Below, in pieces: positions 26,082 through 35,711 of a stretch of DNA of 64,000 nucleotides. Position 1 is the first letter of the stretch. Every line of letters begins with the position of its first letter. The position numbers were made by a program, and so were the translations under genes. The DNA comes from Sporosarcina sp. ANT_H38. Lineage in GTDB: Bacteria > Bacillota > Bacilli > Bacillales_A > Planococcaceae. The DNA lies in assembly GCF_008369195.1 (NCBI RefSeq), contig NZ_VOBC01000001.1:1860001-1924000 (forward strand), read 5' to 3'. The notes under the pieces are model-generated. The model was not told the DNA's origin. It made no database searches and saw only the letters and a list, made by a program, of their open reading frames with translations.

Positions 26082-27233
26082 TTAAGCAATACTTTCAGCA
26101 GTCACCGGTACATTTTTATGAAATACGCGAACGATCCCTATATTAATAACTAATGCACCTAAACCAACTAACAACATACTGAGATGTGATGCTGATGCAT
26201 CGCCACCACCGTACATAATAGCAAAGTCTGCTTGCACCGAATAATACATTGGTGAAATATGACTTAACCATTCGTATGGTACGTACATCATTTCACGTGT
26301 CATCGCAGCACCGTTCGCAATTGTTTGCATTAGCAAGAACGGTATATTTAAGATCATGCCCGTTTCACCAAATGCTAATATGAATATCGAAGTGAATTGG
26401 AAGCTTACGAAATAACTTAGTGCATGATGTCCCCATAACGTGAAGAATGTTTCGATACCATGTCCATCAACTAGATACGTTATACCAAGTCCAACGACTG
26501 TTGCTACAATACCAATTAGTAGTGCAGTCAGTTGCATGTAAATGAATAGTTTAATTTTACTTGCCTTCCCACGACTTGCTCTAAATGCACCGACTAGTTG
26601 CATCGCCCCAATCATTGCACCTACATAACCCGCCATAGTTAAGAACATCGGTGCCATTGCGTTATGCATACCTGGTGGGATTTCATTAATCTTTACTACG
26701 TTCTCCGTAAATTGATTTTGCATGGCTGTAGCCATGGCTGCTGCTTGCTCTTCTGGCACATTTAAGTTTACTAACACACCAGTTGCATATTGCTCAGCGA
26801 ATTGCTTACTTAATGTTGTACTAATTTCAGAAACGACCGAATCCATTGTTGACGACACAACAGTTGGACCAGCCTCATTAATTGTAAAATCAATACTTGA
26901 AGATGCTTCACCATTCATCACATCTTCAGAAAATGTTTCTGGGATGTGAATTACGAGCTTTATATCATTTTCATCTAATTGTTTTAACGCTTGTTTATTT
27001 GTTAAATCCGTTGTAATTTCTTCGAAAGGAAGATTACCCCCTAATTGTTCCGCAATTGTAGCACCAACTTTGCCTGCATCGTCATTGATAATTGCAATTG
27101 GTAATTGATCTATATTGTTGGGAATTGCCGTATACCCTGGCATAAACGAGACAAGCATGGCAATTTGATAAAATATCCCCATGAAGATTGCTCCACGCGC
27201 ACCCTTCGTCTTTAAAAAATTCTTAAATTTCAT
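26082..27233 (-). CDS. YhgE/Pip-type ABC-2 family membrane protein
   Basis: A 383-residue membrane protein. A first helix (GAIFMGIFYQIAMLVSFMPG) is followed by a long extracellular domain beginning AIINDDAGKVGATIAEQLG, then five or so helices in the C-terminal half. This layout matches the YhgE/Pip family and ABC-2 permeases with DUF3533-like regions, linked to export or to surface lytic functions. AAGGTGG precedes the ATG at 27233. It is the first gene of an operon with PadR. No ATPase is adjacent. Confidence 0.82.
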   Translation of the reverse strand: MKFKNFLKTKGARGAIFMGIFYQIAMLVSFMPGYTAIPNNIDQLPIAIINDDAGKVGATIAEQLGGNLPFEEITTDLTNKQALKQLDENDIKLVIHIPETFSEDVMNGEASSSIDFTINEAGPTVVSSTMDSVVSEISTTLSKQFAEQYATGVLVNLNVPEEQAAAMATAMQNQFTENVVKINEIPPGMHNAMAPMFLTMAGYVGAMIGAMQLVGAFRASRGKASKIKLFIYMQLTALLIGIVATVVGLGITYLVDGHGIETFFTLWGHHALSYFVSFQFTSIFILAFGETGMILNIPFLLMQTIANGAAMTREMMYVPYEWLSHISPMYYSVQADFAIMYGGGDASASHLSMLLVGLGALVINIGIVRVFHKNVPVTAESIA

Positions 27234-27260
27234 AATAACCACCTTGAGCTTTATTTTTAT

Positions 27261-27276
27261 TACTTTAATTAAAGTA
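27261..27276. promoter_or_regulatory. Palindromic operator candidate for the PadR regulator
   Basis: TACTTTAATTAAAGTA is a perfect 16-bp palindrome 28 bases upstream of the YhgE-type gene start. A following TACTTTTATTAGTATA (27274-27289) offers a degenerate second copy. Position and symmetry fit autorepression by the PadR protein encoded in the operon. Confidence 0.55.
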
Positions 27277-27418
27277 CTTTTATTAGTATACATTGTTTTG
27301 AAGGTATATAAGAATTTGATTGTGACAAAATAGAGGCAGTCCAATAGTGCATTCTAAAAAAGGAAAAAGGATGGAAATTAAATTATGGGGTACACTATCG
27401 AAATTAGGAGGAGATTAA

Positions 27419-27691
27419 ATGGCGCGAAACAACAAAATTTTAGTCCCAGAAGCACGAAAAGGGTTGGATCAATTAAAAGCTGATGTCATGAAAGCACAAG
27501 GTTACAATGTGGATACAACTAATTCAGATAATGTGAAATACGAAGTCGCAAACGAACTCGGGATTCCATTGACAAAAGGCTATAATGGCAAGCTCACATC
27601 CGAACAGGCTGGAAAAATCGGTGGACCCATCGGCGGTAATATGGTGAAAGAAATGATCCGGATGGCACAAGAGCAGATGATTAAGAAATGA
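27419..27691 (+). CDS. Alpha/beta-type small acid-soluble spore protein
   Basis: A 90-residue SASP that coats and protects DNA in the dormant spore. The family signatures are KYEVANELGIPLTKGYNGKL with the GPR protease-like site region, and TSEQAGKIGGPIGGNMVKEM, MIRMAQEQM. The ATG follows TAGGAGGAG. Expression should be forespore-specific (sigma G), but no clear promoter match could be fixed. It is direct evidence that the organism forms endospores. Confidence 0.93.
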   Translation: MARNNKILVPEARKGLDQLKADVMKAQGYNVDTTNSDNVKYEVANELGIPLTKGYNGKLTSEQAGKIGGPIGGNMVKEMIRMAQEQMIKK

Positions 27692-27693
27692 AA

Positions 27694-27733
27694 TAAAACG
27701 CTAATCCTATGGTATTGGATTGGCGTTTTATTG
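27694..27733 (+). terminator. Terminator of the SASP gene
   Basis: AAAACGCTAATCC pairs with GGATTGGCGTTTT (one G-T pair), followed by ATTG. It starts right after the stop codon. Confidence 0.8.
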
Positions 27734-28059
27734 TTCGTACAGTCTTTGAATTTATAGTTCGGGATTTGTGGTGACAGTTTTCGGTTTTGAACTTACTTTT
27801 AGCCACATTGCGTTGAGAGTTCTGCCTTATCTCATTTCTAGGGATTACTCAAATAGATTCAAGTGCAAATGTCCCGGGAATTTCATATACACTATAACTT
27901 CGTACTCAAAAAGACTATTCCTCAAACAATTCAAAGTCCAACGAAAACCTGATAACTTCCCAACACGTTAATTCAACTCAATCGATGCAAGTGGATACCT
28001 TTCACTACACTTTATTGTCGGAAACCATATATAATTCTAGTATTAGGAGGAGATTATTT

Positions 28060-28446
28060 ATGAAATTTGAAATGACGGAAAATGGTTTTGAGACATCGAC
28101 TTCATTTGGTCAATTAACCGTTTCAGGCAACGAGGAATACGGGTTTAGGCCATACCAACTTCTTGTATCTTCTGTTGCGGTATGTAGTGGTGGAGTGTTA
28201 CGAAATATTCTAGAAAAGATGCGTATGCCCGCCGACAATATTTCTATTGAAGTGAAGGAAGTCCGTCGGAATGCTGAGATCGCCAACAGAGTTGAAAAAA
28301 TACATCTTCATTTTATCATCGAAGGTCAAAAAATCGATGAGTCAAAGATTGAGAAAGTCTTCGAGTTGACGAGGAAAAACTGTTCGATGGTACAATCCCT
28401 CATTGATTCAATTGAAATCGTCGAAACGTATGAAATTAAAGCGTAA
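28060..28446 (+). CDS. OsmC family protein
   Basis: A 128-residue OsmC/Ohr-type protein. It shows GYEE-like FRPYQLLVSSVAVCSGGVLR (resolving-type cysteine in the VAVCSG helix) and the second conserved cysteine in ELTRKNCSMVQSL. Such proteins reduce organic hydroperoxides through a cysteine pair. AGGAGGAGA lies before the ATG at 28060; the longer frame from 27985 is not supported. It stands alone and is followed by a hairpin. Confidence 0.88.
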   Translation: MKFEMTENGFETSTSFGQLTVSGNEEYGFRPYQLLVSSVAVCSGGVLRNILEKMRMPADNISIEVKEVRRNAEIANRVEKIHLHFIIEGQKIDESKIEKVFELTRKNCSMVQSLIDSIEIVETYEIKA

Positions 28447-28462
28447 GCTGTACGAATTAAGT

Positions 28463-28500
28463 ACCTGTGCAAAACAATTAATGTTTCACACAGGTATTTA
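28463..28500 (+). terminator. Hairpin after the OsmC gene
   Basis: ACCTGTG (28463-28469) pairs with CACAGGT (28489-28495), with AAAC/GTTT extending the stem internally; the tail ATTTAAAATTA is only partly T-rich. Probable terminator. Confidence 0.5.
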
Positions 28501-28573
28501 AAATTAATGCTTTACCATGACCGTTTCATGCTTTGGATCCAATTAAACAAGCAAATAAGGCATACAACAAAAA

Positions 28574-28618
28574 TTAGGCTACTTAACGCCCATTGAATAT
28601 GGGCATCAAGCAGCCTAA
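28574..28618. terminator. Long interrupted hairpin
   Basis: TTAGGCT (28574-28580) pairs with AGCCTAA (28612-28618) and an inner GCCCAT/ATGGGC stem sits between them. The minus strand ends in TTTTTGTTG. It may act as terminator in the otherwise gene-free gap that follows osmC. Confidence 0.45.
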
Positions 28619-28619
28619 A

Positions 28620-29425
28620 AAGTGTTTATGTGTGTCTCAAATACAGTTTTTGATTGGAAGTTTGACACAGCTTTTTTATTTTAATGATTGTCAATGGTTA
28701 TAAATTGTAGTTTACTTTCTGAATTGCTCTCAAAGCAGATGCAGGATACTTATAGGAGATTTTTTCATTTTCTACAATAACATTTATTTTGAACTTGTAT
28801 TTTTTTACTGTAGTAACGCTAGTGGGTGAAGGTCATTTAATCTTATGATTTTTATTTATAATGGATTATTACAGGCACAACAATAAACAGCCAAATTTTT
28901 AAAAATGCAGGTTCGATTTAGGTTAAAAAAGATGATTTATGAAATTGATTCAGCGTTAAATAAAGATTTATTAATACTGCCAATCCATTCTTTCAATTAT
29001 TCTGTTTGCTATATAAGCTACTATCAATGTTAATATCCAGGGAATAGCTAGATGATATACCCAATACCTCCTAAAAATCCGAGAATTAATTGGAATAAAT
29101 CGTATAGTAATGCAACACCTGCATAGGTACGTAATTCAATGAATGGATATATACTTCTTTTTATTATTGCAATTATGACCCCTACTATTTATAAGCCTGT
29201 ACTAAAAAATATCAAAAAGCCGGCCTCATTTCTTTGGTTTATAATTTATTACGTATACTCCGGTGTAGTAAATGATTAAATCGAATAAAGATATGGGATG
29301 GATATTTACTAATAGGAAACTAACTATGAGTAAAGATGAGTACGCTCATTACTTCGCTGTTATTATCATTCCTAAAGACTGCTTAGAAAATCTTGTTTCC
29401 GTTATCCCTGTTGGTGACTGTGCAA
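28620..29425. other. Gene-free stretch with a solo repeat end and decayed coding traces
   Basis: A solo end of the MITE-like family (ATTTATGAAATTGATTCA at 28935-28952) is present. On the minus strand around 28970-29100 a hydrophobic run, VYHLAIPWILTLIVAYIANR, resembles a membrane protein but is quickly broken in all frames. Nothing else can be supported. Confidence 0.4.
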
Positions 29426-29932
29426 TTAACTCTCAATCCAAAACCGCCGAACCACTGTTCCATCCTCTTCAGCAAAGCTTTTGTCTTCAACTCCACCATT
29501 CTTTACTATCGTTTTGGCAGATCCAATATTGTCATCATTACAAGTTACCAGAACCCGGCGAATTCCCAACACATCGCATTTTTTTAATGCCTCAGCAAGA
29601 ATCCGTGTGGCATATCCTTTTCTTCGTTCTGTAGGCCTCACACTATACCCGATATGTCCGCCAACATTATGTAGATAATCTGACAGTTCATGCCGTATAT
29701 CGACCATCGCGAGGACCCGATCATTTTCATCCACCAAGAAATAGTTCGTGCTAGGTACCCATTTTCCGTCCCCACTTCCCCTGATTTTCAGTGTTTCTAA
29801 ATAAGCATCATAATTCTCATAGCCAGCTAGATTAAAACTGCTAGGAGTCATCCGAGGTTCTTCCCACTCTTTAATATAGTCTTCATGCTCGTTTTTCCAT
29901 TCAACGGACGGTCTCACCAATCGCATACCCAT
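29426..29932 (-). CDS. GNAT family N-acetyltransferase
   Basis: A 168-residue acetyltransferase. The fold markers are TNYFLVDENDRVLAMVDIRH (beta strands 2-4), the acetyl-CoA loop VRPTERRKGYATRILAEALK (R-x-x-G-x-A type) and VLVTCNDDNIGSAKTIVKNG, with N-SA-I near the end. It resembles Bacillus acetyltransferases of the YycN/VanX-neighbour type with no assigned substrate. It stands alone. Confidence 0.88.
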   Translation of the reverse strand: MGMRLVRPSVEWKNEHEDYIKEWEEPRMTPSSFNLAGYENYDAYLETLKIRGSGDGKWVPSTNYFLVDENDRVLAMVDIRHELSDYLHNVGGHIGYSVRPTERRKGYATRILAEALKKCDVLGIRRVLVTCNDDNIGSAKTIVKNGGVEDKSFAEEDGTVVRRFWIES

Positions 29933-30059
29933 TCCCCATTTCCGTGTTAGTGTAAGTTCTAGGTTATAGAGTAATTCCAGGTAACTTGAATACTCCTGAG
30001 AACCTAATAGCCCAGTAAGGTTAACCTTTCACGACAGTTTCGTGCACAAGTAGATTTCA

Positions 30060-30527
30060 TTAATTAATATTACTAATGAAATAATATATACCAGATTCAA
30101 CATCTATATTAGGGTTAATATTACCTGCACTAGTATCAATTACAGTCTCTTCTCCCTCAGATATTCCAGTATAAAAATTAAATTGTTTTCCAGATAAAGT
30201 TTTTGTTATTAAACCAATATTAATATTTTCTTCAACTGCAACAAAAGAATTACTTCTATACCATCTAAATTTATTCTTTTTTTGTGCTATATTAGATAAC
30301 CCTACTAACAAATGGCTATCTTCTTGTTTTTTAAACACAATAAATAGTTCTCCATTCATCTCCAATTCAGAAATAACATCGTCGCTATTTAACCCTTCTT
30401 CATTTAATCCATATTGAATAGCTTCGTTCTCCGTTTCAAACCACTTTACTTCTTCTTTTTTGGAATTTGTACATCCATTTATGATTAAGCAAAAAATTAT
30501 AAGTATAAAGCAGTTCTTCATTTTCAT
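30060..30527 (-). CDS. Hypothetical lipoprotein
   Basis: A 155-residue putative lipoprotein with a hydrophobic N-terminus and lipobox INGC (Cys at 19). The mature part begins KKEEVKWFETENEAIQYGLN and has alternating beta strands (ELFIVFKKQEDSHLLVGLSN). Similar small Bacillus lipoproteins of unknown role share the FETENEAI--GL opening. It is isolated, with a good AGGTAGG ribosome binding site. Confidence 0.75.
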   Translation of the reverse strand: MKMKNCFILIIFCLIINGCTNSKKEEVKWFETENEAIQYGLNEEGLNSDDVISELEMNGELFIVFKKQEDSHLLVGLSNIAQKKNKFRWYRSNSFVAVEENINIGLITKTLSGKQFNFYTGISEGEETVIDTSAGNINPNIDVESGIYYFISNIN

Positions 30528-30749
30528 TTTACCTACCTCTTTTCACAACAAACCTTAACCTGTTTCAATAAACTCTTCGCCATTCATTCTATGTTAGAAA
30601 CTTCAAAATCGGAAAAGATATCTCTCTAACACCACGGTAAACGATTCACATACCTGAATGTACATAAAAAATCAGACATTAGCCATTTTGTCTGATCCTT
30701 ATTCTGTTATTATCCAATTGTAGTGAATCACCTAAGTATACTTCTTTTT

Positions 30750-31715
30750 TTATAGCTTATCCTTGAATTCTCTTGCTTGCGAATCTAATTGATTTGCCGC
30801 AGTTTCAATTCCACTAAACTCGTTTATAGCTTTTTCGATAAGTCCCTGACTATTCGTAATACCTATTTGTGAGCGATTTGTAACATCACTTATTTTATTA
30901 ATTTCACTTGTAATTCCTTCTATATGAGAGTTAACCTCTTGGATAGAGTCCTGCACTCGATTCGCTAGCTTTCGAACCTCACTTGCAACAACATTAAAAC
31001 TTCTGCCATGTACACCTGCATGCGCTGCTTCAATTGCTGCATTTAACGCTAATAGATTCGTTTGAGCCGCTATGTCGCGAATCGTTTTTGTAATGTCCTC
31101 AATGGAAATTGCTTGTCGTTTTAATGATTCTAAAATTGCTAAGCTTTCTTTCGACTCAGACACAAGCTTCTGATTCGCGGAGGATATCTCTTCACTTCTA
31201 GATATTCCCTGCTCTGCCCGACTCAATAATTCAGTAGACATTTTTTGTAACTGATAAGCAACTTCTAGTGTATTGTTTTCTCTATTAGTAATATCAGTTG
31301 CTATTTTAACAACAGCTACTACTTTTCTATGCACATCTAAAACAGGAGTATAGGTAGCTTCAAGCCAAATTAGACGACCTGATTTTGTTACACGTTGAAT
31401 TTTTTCTTGAAAGCTTTTTCCATTTCGTAAATTTCTCCAGAATGATTCATATTCTCTACTTTTAACAAATTCAGCTGTACAAAATTGTTTATGTATCAGA
31501 TAAGGCATCTCAGAAACTTCATATTCTACTGTTTTTGCAAAGTTATAATTAGCCCAGAGTACCTTTCCTTGAGGGTCAAACTCTATCATTGCAAGTGAAC
31601 TTTCAATTGCTCCTAATACAGCACTTTCATCCAAAACCTGTGTACTTACAGAGGTTTTTCCAACTTCCTTCATCGACATATTATTGCCTCTTCTCGTGGA
31701 ATTTCCTGAAAACAT
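30750..31715 (-). CDS. PAS domain methyl-accepting chemotaxis-type sensor (soluble)
   Basis: A 321-residue cytoplasmic chemoreceptor-like protein. Residues about 30-140 form a PAS domain ([24 protein letters not shown] start, [22 protein letters not shown] segment [18 protein letters not shown]). Residues 150-321 form a shortened signalling domain with the hairpin tip [20 protein letters not shown] and [13 protein letters not shown]. There is no membrane segment. It resembles PAS-MCP proteins such as BdlA or heme/flavin aerotaxis receptors. An internal ATG at 31679 is an alternative start. Ligand unknown. Confidence 0.9.
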   Translation of the reverse strand: MFSGNSTRRGNNMSMKEVGKTSVSTQVLDESAVLGAIESSLAMIEFDPQGKVLWANYNFAKTVEYEVSEMPYLIHKQFCTAEFVKSREYESFWRNLRNGKSFQEKIQRVTKSGRLIWLEATYTPVLDVHRKVVAVVKIATDITNRENNTLEVAYQLQKMSTELLSRAEQGISRSEEISSANQKLVSESKESLAILESLKRQAISIEDITKTIRDIAAQTNLLALNAAIEAAHAGVHGRSFNVVASEVRKLANRVQDSIQEVNSHIEGITSEINKISDVTNRSQIGITNSQGLIEKAINEFSGIETAANQLDSQAREFKDKL

Positions 31716-32047
31716 TATCTTAAAACTCCTTTAAACTTTACATGAAACAACAGATAATTCCTATAATTATTTCGCAATCTTTAGCTTAATCGAGATATTC
31801 TTCTCCTACCCCTCCCTTTTTATAGGTTTTATTGTACATATCGAAAAACATCTTCGAATTCACCCCCTATTCATTTAGGTAATAAGGTATATACCTTAAA
31901 CCATATTCGTTTACGCGTCTAACTCTCCGACAATATGTTTTTCTTATCTAATTCGTATTTTTTTATAATAACAGCCTACTATAGTAAACTGAGGATAGAG
32001 TCTATTGGAGGTGCGTGTTACGGAGTACATTCAATCATTGCTTACCG

Positions 32048-32195
32048 AACCACGGAACCGCTGTGACAAGAATCGAGCAGGGCGCCATCGAATTAAATCA
32101 GTATCCCAACTTACCTTTGTTACGGGGGGACGTACTGACGATCGTCAGTACATAAAGACTTCTTGAAGAAGTAGAGAAACTGTTCAAACGTAATA
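32048..32195 (+). pseudogene. Possible remnant of an RCK_C/TrkA-C domain
   Basis: The plus strand encodes NHGTAVTRIEQGAIELNQYP, NLPLLRGDVLTIVST, then a TAA, then RLLEEVEKLFKRNKLAMT. The LLRGDVLTIV-(x)-LEEVEKLF pattern resembles the end of TrkA-C domains (GD-L-VVG----LE-LEKL). There is no start and no upstream domain, and one stop interrupts it. The identification is tentative. Confidence 0.35.
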
Positions 32196-32326
32196 AGCTC
32201 GCTATGACGAACATCGATATCTGTTCAATCAGCATTACGTTATTAAATCATTAAGATCATAACCCTTGTTCTCTAAGGATTTAGATGAATAAAGGCTAAA
32301 CATTACTATTAAAAAAGGAGAACTTT

Positions 32327-33025
32327 ATGAAGAAGTGGTTGATAATGCTAGTAGGAAGTATTCTTATTTTGCAAGGATGCGTTCCAGGTGGGAAGAATAT
32401 GCAAACCGAACAGGAAAAGGAGGAAAATACATTGAACAAAGAATTACTTAATGCGATTGAACTAAAAGATACAAAAACCGTAAGTAAGCTGATTAATGAG
32501 GGGGCAAATCTAGATGTACAGGATGAAAATGGTCGTACTGCCACTATGTTAGCTACCTATAATAATGACGTTGCCACAGCAAAAGTCCTAATTAAAGCCG
32601 GTGCAGACGTCAATATCCAAGATGACAAGCAAAACAATCCTTTCTTGTATGCCGGCGCAGAAGGGTACTTGGATATTCTAAAGTTAACAATCGATGCGGG
32701 TGCAGACCCCACGATTACCAACCGATATGGAGGAACTGCTATCATCCCTGCCTCCGAACATGGCTATCTCGATGTTATCAAGGAACTTCTTACTTCAACT
32801 GAAATTGATGTTAATCATGTAAACAATCTCGGTTGGACAGCCTTAATAGAAGCGATCATTTTAAATAATGGAAACAAGGTACAACAGGAAACTGTGCAAT
32901 TGCTTATAGATTATGGAGCTGATGTAAATATTCCTGATGAAAATAATGATACTCCTCTACAACTTGCAAGAAAAAAAGGGTTTACAGAGATTGAGCAAAT
33001 ATTATTAAATGCTGGTGCAATGTAA
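32327..33025 (+). CDS. Ankyrin-repeat lipoprotein
   Basis: A 232-residue secreted lipoprotein with signal peptide and lipobox LQGC (Cys at 18). The mature protein carries about five or six ankyrin repeats, for example DVQDENGRTATMLATYNNDV, DVNIQDDKQNNPFLYAGAEG and DVNIPDENNDTPLQLARKKG. Ankyrin repeats mediate protein binding; here they face the outside of the membrane. AAAAGGAGAA precedes the ATG. It stands alone on the plus strand next to a structured intergenic element. Confidence 0.92.
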   Translation: MKKWLIMLVGSILILQGCVPGGKNMQTEQEKEENTLNKELLNAIELKDTKTVSKLINEGANLDVQDENGRTATMLATYNNDVATAKVLIKAGADVNIQDDKQNNPFLYAGAEGYLDILKLTIDAGADPTITNRYGGTAIIPASEHGYLDVIKELLTSTEIDVNHVNNLGWTALIEAIILNNGNKVQQETVQLLIDYGADVNIPDENNDTPLQLARKKGFTEIEQILLNAGAM

Positions 33026-33198
33026 TAGTATAGTAGCATTTTCTCTTTAATGTCTTTTGCGAAAATAGTATTAACAGTATTTTTTCACCGCAATTCACCT
33101 AATATAACAAGCACCGACACGTGTGGCGTCTTTAATAATCGTTTCTTGATTTGAAACCATTGGGACACTGCCTGGGATTAGTATTTTATGTTTCAACA

Positions 33199-33249
33199 AA
33201 AACAGGCGGGCCTTTCCTCGATTTTATCGAGGAAAGGCCCGCCTGTTTT
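33199..33249. terminator. Very strong bidirectional hairpin
   Basis: A 24-base arm (AAAACAGGCGGGCCTTTCC then TCGAT) pairs perfectly with its reverse complement around a three-base loop. It has short T tails on both strands and is much richer in G+C than its surroundings. It could end the ankyrin gene on the plus strand or the CNNM gene on the minus strand. Confidence 0.7.
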
Positions 33250-33322
33250 CAATACACACTGCACTAATGAAATAGATGTCCTGAAAATGCCTAGGAATAA
33301 CCCAACCAAGCCGCCATTTAAG

Positions 33323-33420
33323 TGTCCAGTACCTGGACATCGGGGAGCCGGAGCGATAAGACAAAGGAGGGATTCAGTTCAATCCCTCCCTAGCAGTGAA
33401 TTTTCTGCTTAGCTTATCGC
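33323..33420. ncRNA. Structured intergenic element with three-way junction
   Basis: Four stems can be drawn: TGTCCAG/CTGGACA (33323-33339); GCGATAAG (33353-33360) closing with CTTATCGC (33413-33420); and inside it GGAGGGATT/AATCCCTCC (33366-33389) and AGCAG/CTGCT (33392-33409). The element is GC-rich between convergent genes, with no reading frame. It could be a structured RNA or a dispersed stem-loop repeat. Either strand could be the functional one. Confidence 0.45.
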
Positions 33421-33484
33421 GGGAGGCATCCATAAAGCGCCAAAGCGTGTAGAATGGACATTTCCTTTTTCATGACTATATAAT

Positions 33485-34783
33485 CTATTCGTTTTTCCGG
33501 ATTTCTATATAGCGGATTTGGTGCCCATCTAACTCTTTGATTATGAAAAGGAATCCATCTTGCTCAATTACTTCTCCTTCTTTGAGATCGTTATTATACG
33601 ACAAGCACCATCCGCCAATCATATCCACAGCATCTTTTTTCAATGATGTTCCGAGTAGATGATTGATTTCTTCTAACAATACTTTACCGCTGACAACATA
33701 ATGATCTTCTGCAATTTTCGTGATTTCTGCGATTTCATCCGCATCAAATTCATCGTGTATTTCCCCAACAATTTCTTCTAGGATGTCTTCGATTGTTACC
33801 AATCCAGCAGTACCGCCATATTCATCAATTACAAGCGATAATTGGGACCGTTCGTTTTGCATTCTTTTTAAAACTTTATCAATGGGTAATGTTTCGATTG
33901 CCACTGGTATCGGATGTAACAAGTCCTTAATAGAGAATAATTCTAAGGACGAGCGATCTCCAAGAGTAAAGTAAAGCAAATCCTTACTGTTGATGAAACC
34001 TATGATATTATCTATATCCCCCTCGTAAATGGGATAACGTGTATACCTTTCCTCTTGGATTGTATATGCCACTTCCTCAAAAGATACATCCGAGGAAAAA
34101 GTTATCATTTCAGTCCTAGGCACCATAATCTCTTTTGCAATTCGGTTGTCAAATTCGAACATTTTGTTAACATAGTTCAGTTCGGATTGGTTAATTTCTC
34201 CACTTCTAAAACTGTCAGACAAAATGATCCTAAGCTCTTCTTCAGTATGAGCAACTTCGTGTTCCGATGCTGATTTAAAGCCGAATAGACCTATAAGCAA
34301 ACGAGCTGATCCATTCAAAACAAAGATAAAGGGAAACATTAACTTATAGAACCACATGATTGGTTTAGAAAAAAGCAATGTCAATGCTTCTGCTCTTTGG
34401 ATTGCTATTGTCTTCGGAGCAAGTTCCCCCACTACAACATGTAGGAAAGTGATGAAGACAAAGGCAATGACAAAGGAAAGAATCTGGGAAACAGATGGAT
34501 CTACAGCGAATTTTTCGAACAAAGGATGTAGCATTGTCTCTACCGTCGGTTCACCGAGCCAACCAAGCCCTAAGGCGGTAATGGTAATCCCTAATTGGCA
34601 AGCAGAGAGATATTCGTCCAAATGGGTTGTAACATGCTTTGCAGATATAGCACCTTTTCGTCCTTCTGCAACGAGTTGATCAATTTTCGTACCCCTAACT
34701 TTCACTAATGCAAATTCTGTTGCTACAAAGAAAGCTGTTAAAGCAATCAGTACTGCGACTAATACTAAATTTAATATATCCAC
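33485..34783 (-). CDS. CNNM/HlyC-CorC family transporter (DUF21-CBS-CorC)
   Basis: A 432-residue membrane protein. Residues 1-190 hold the DUF21 membrane domain (four helices, with [15 protein letters not shown]), residues about 205-330 a CBS pair ([40 protein letters not shown]), and the C-terminus the CorC_HlyC domain ([20 protein letters not shown]). Relatives in B. subtilis such as MpfA export magnesium. It is preceded by a MerR gene in the same direction, 69 bases apart, an arrangement also found at the B. subtilis yhdP-yhdQ locus. AGGAGGTG precedes the start. Confidence 0.92.
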   Translation of the reverse strand: MDILNLVLVAVLIALTAFFVATEFALVKVRGTKIDQLVAEGRKGAISAKHVTTHLDEYLSACQLGITITALGLGWLGEPTVETMLHPLFEKFAVDPSVSQILSFVIAFVFITFLHVVVGELAPKTIAIQRAEALTLLFSKPIMWFYKLMFPFIFVLNGSARLLIGLFGFKSASEHEVAHTEEELRIILSDSFRSGEINQSELNYVNKMFEFDNRIAKEIMVPRTEMITFSSDVSFEEVAYTIQEERYTRYPIYEGDIDNIIGFINSKDLLYFTLGDRSSLELFSIKDLLHPIPVAIETLPIDKVLKRMQNERSQLSLVIDEYGGTAGLVTIEDILEEIVGEIHDEFDADEIAEITKIAEDHYVVSGKVLLEEINHLLGTSLKKDAVDMIGGWCLSYNNDLKEGEVIEQDGFLFIIKELDGHQIRYIEIRKNE

Positions 34784-34852
34784 TATGTCAACCTTACATT
34801 ATGCAAGGCTTTCACCTCCTGAAATGATTGTTTGCTACTTTCGCGTGTTAAA

Positions 34853-35254
34853 CTAGACAAGTAATTGTAATAAAGCTTGTATTACTGGCAGAGTGTCATG
34901 AGTGATACTTTCCTTAACCGAAGAGTTTTCCCGATCAGTTCTTTTTAATAAAACCAAAAGTTCCTGAAGATTATTTTTCACTAAGAGTGCCTTCTCCAAC
35001 ACCTGTTCATTAGAATCAGGAAACGCCAGTTTCTCATTAATTTCTTCCAGTGAGAAACCTTTTTCCTTCAAATGAGAAATCCTATTTAACTGCTCAACAT
35101 CAGAAAGTTCAAAAAGACGATAGCCTGTATCGGAACGTGATGGTTTTAAAAGATTAAGGTTTGTATAATAATCGATTGTCCGCTTAGATACACCTGCAAT
35201 ATCGGCAAATTCCCCAATTCTTAGTTTATCCTTCCCAATAGGCTCGCCTCCCAA
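34853..35254 (-). CDS. MerR family transcriptional regulator
   Basis: A 133-residue short MerR regulator. The winged helix is at 10-75 (LRIGEFADIAGVSKRTIDYY, GYRLFELSDVEQLNRI) and a single helix follows (NEQVLEKALLVKNNLQELL). It lacks the metal-binding cysteines of CueR, so it is not obviously metal responsive through that site. It is the first gene of an operon with the CNNM transporter and probably controls it. Confidence 0.88.
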   Translation of the reverse strand: MGGEPIGKDKLRIGEFADIAGVSKRTIDYYTNLNLLKPSRSDTGYRLFELSDVEQLNRISHLKEKGFSLEEINEKLAFPDSNEQVLEKALLVKNNLQELLVLLKRTDRENSSVKESITHDTLPVIQALLQLLV

Positions 35255-35711
35255 CTATCACGTGATGGTTTAGTTTAGCATTTTCATTAAAGAATACACA
35301 AATATTGAACTAACAATTTTCTATACTTTTTTAAGAAGTGTTCATAGAATGTACATACCTCTTATTGAGACTCCTAACTGCTCTCCTACTATAATAGTTA
35401 AAATATAATTTTCTAAACGAATAGGTTTTGAAACAGTTCTGGCACGGGAGGGCTCCTTATCAATTCCCCCTCGGAATGCGCTGTAAACAACTGCCGAAAA
35501 CGAACAACTTCACATGCGAATAGGTATAGTAATAGTAGCGTATGTATAACCGACGGATTAGTTATGGAAAGGTATTTTTTGAAAGACCATATTGCACTGA
35601 TAGGTTTTTACAGAGAATTTCTATATCCTTGAATATTGCTATTGAGTATTTCGTTTATTCCTTCCTTAATTTGTCCATCATAAATAAAAACGATTTAAGG
35701 GGAAACGAAAT
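35255..35711. other. Intergenic region, no gene supported
   Basis: Divergent spacer between merR and the DUF421 gene. It should hold both promoters. No hairpin or operator stands out beyond CACGTG at 35259-35264 within the merR leader, and the reading frame seen at 35542-35748 has no ribosome binding site. Confidence 0.4.

Noticed and set aside
29272..29634. Plus-strand frame across the GNAT gene end
   Set aside because: It overlaps the conserved minus-strand acetyltransferase and has no ribosome binding site.
33199..33420. CRISPR array or integron attC array
   Set aside because: There are no regularly spaced direct repeats; the element is made of nested inverted repeats.
34853..35254. CueR-type copper regulator
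   Set aside because: The cysteines needed for copper(I) binding are missing from the short C-terminal helix and loop.
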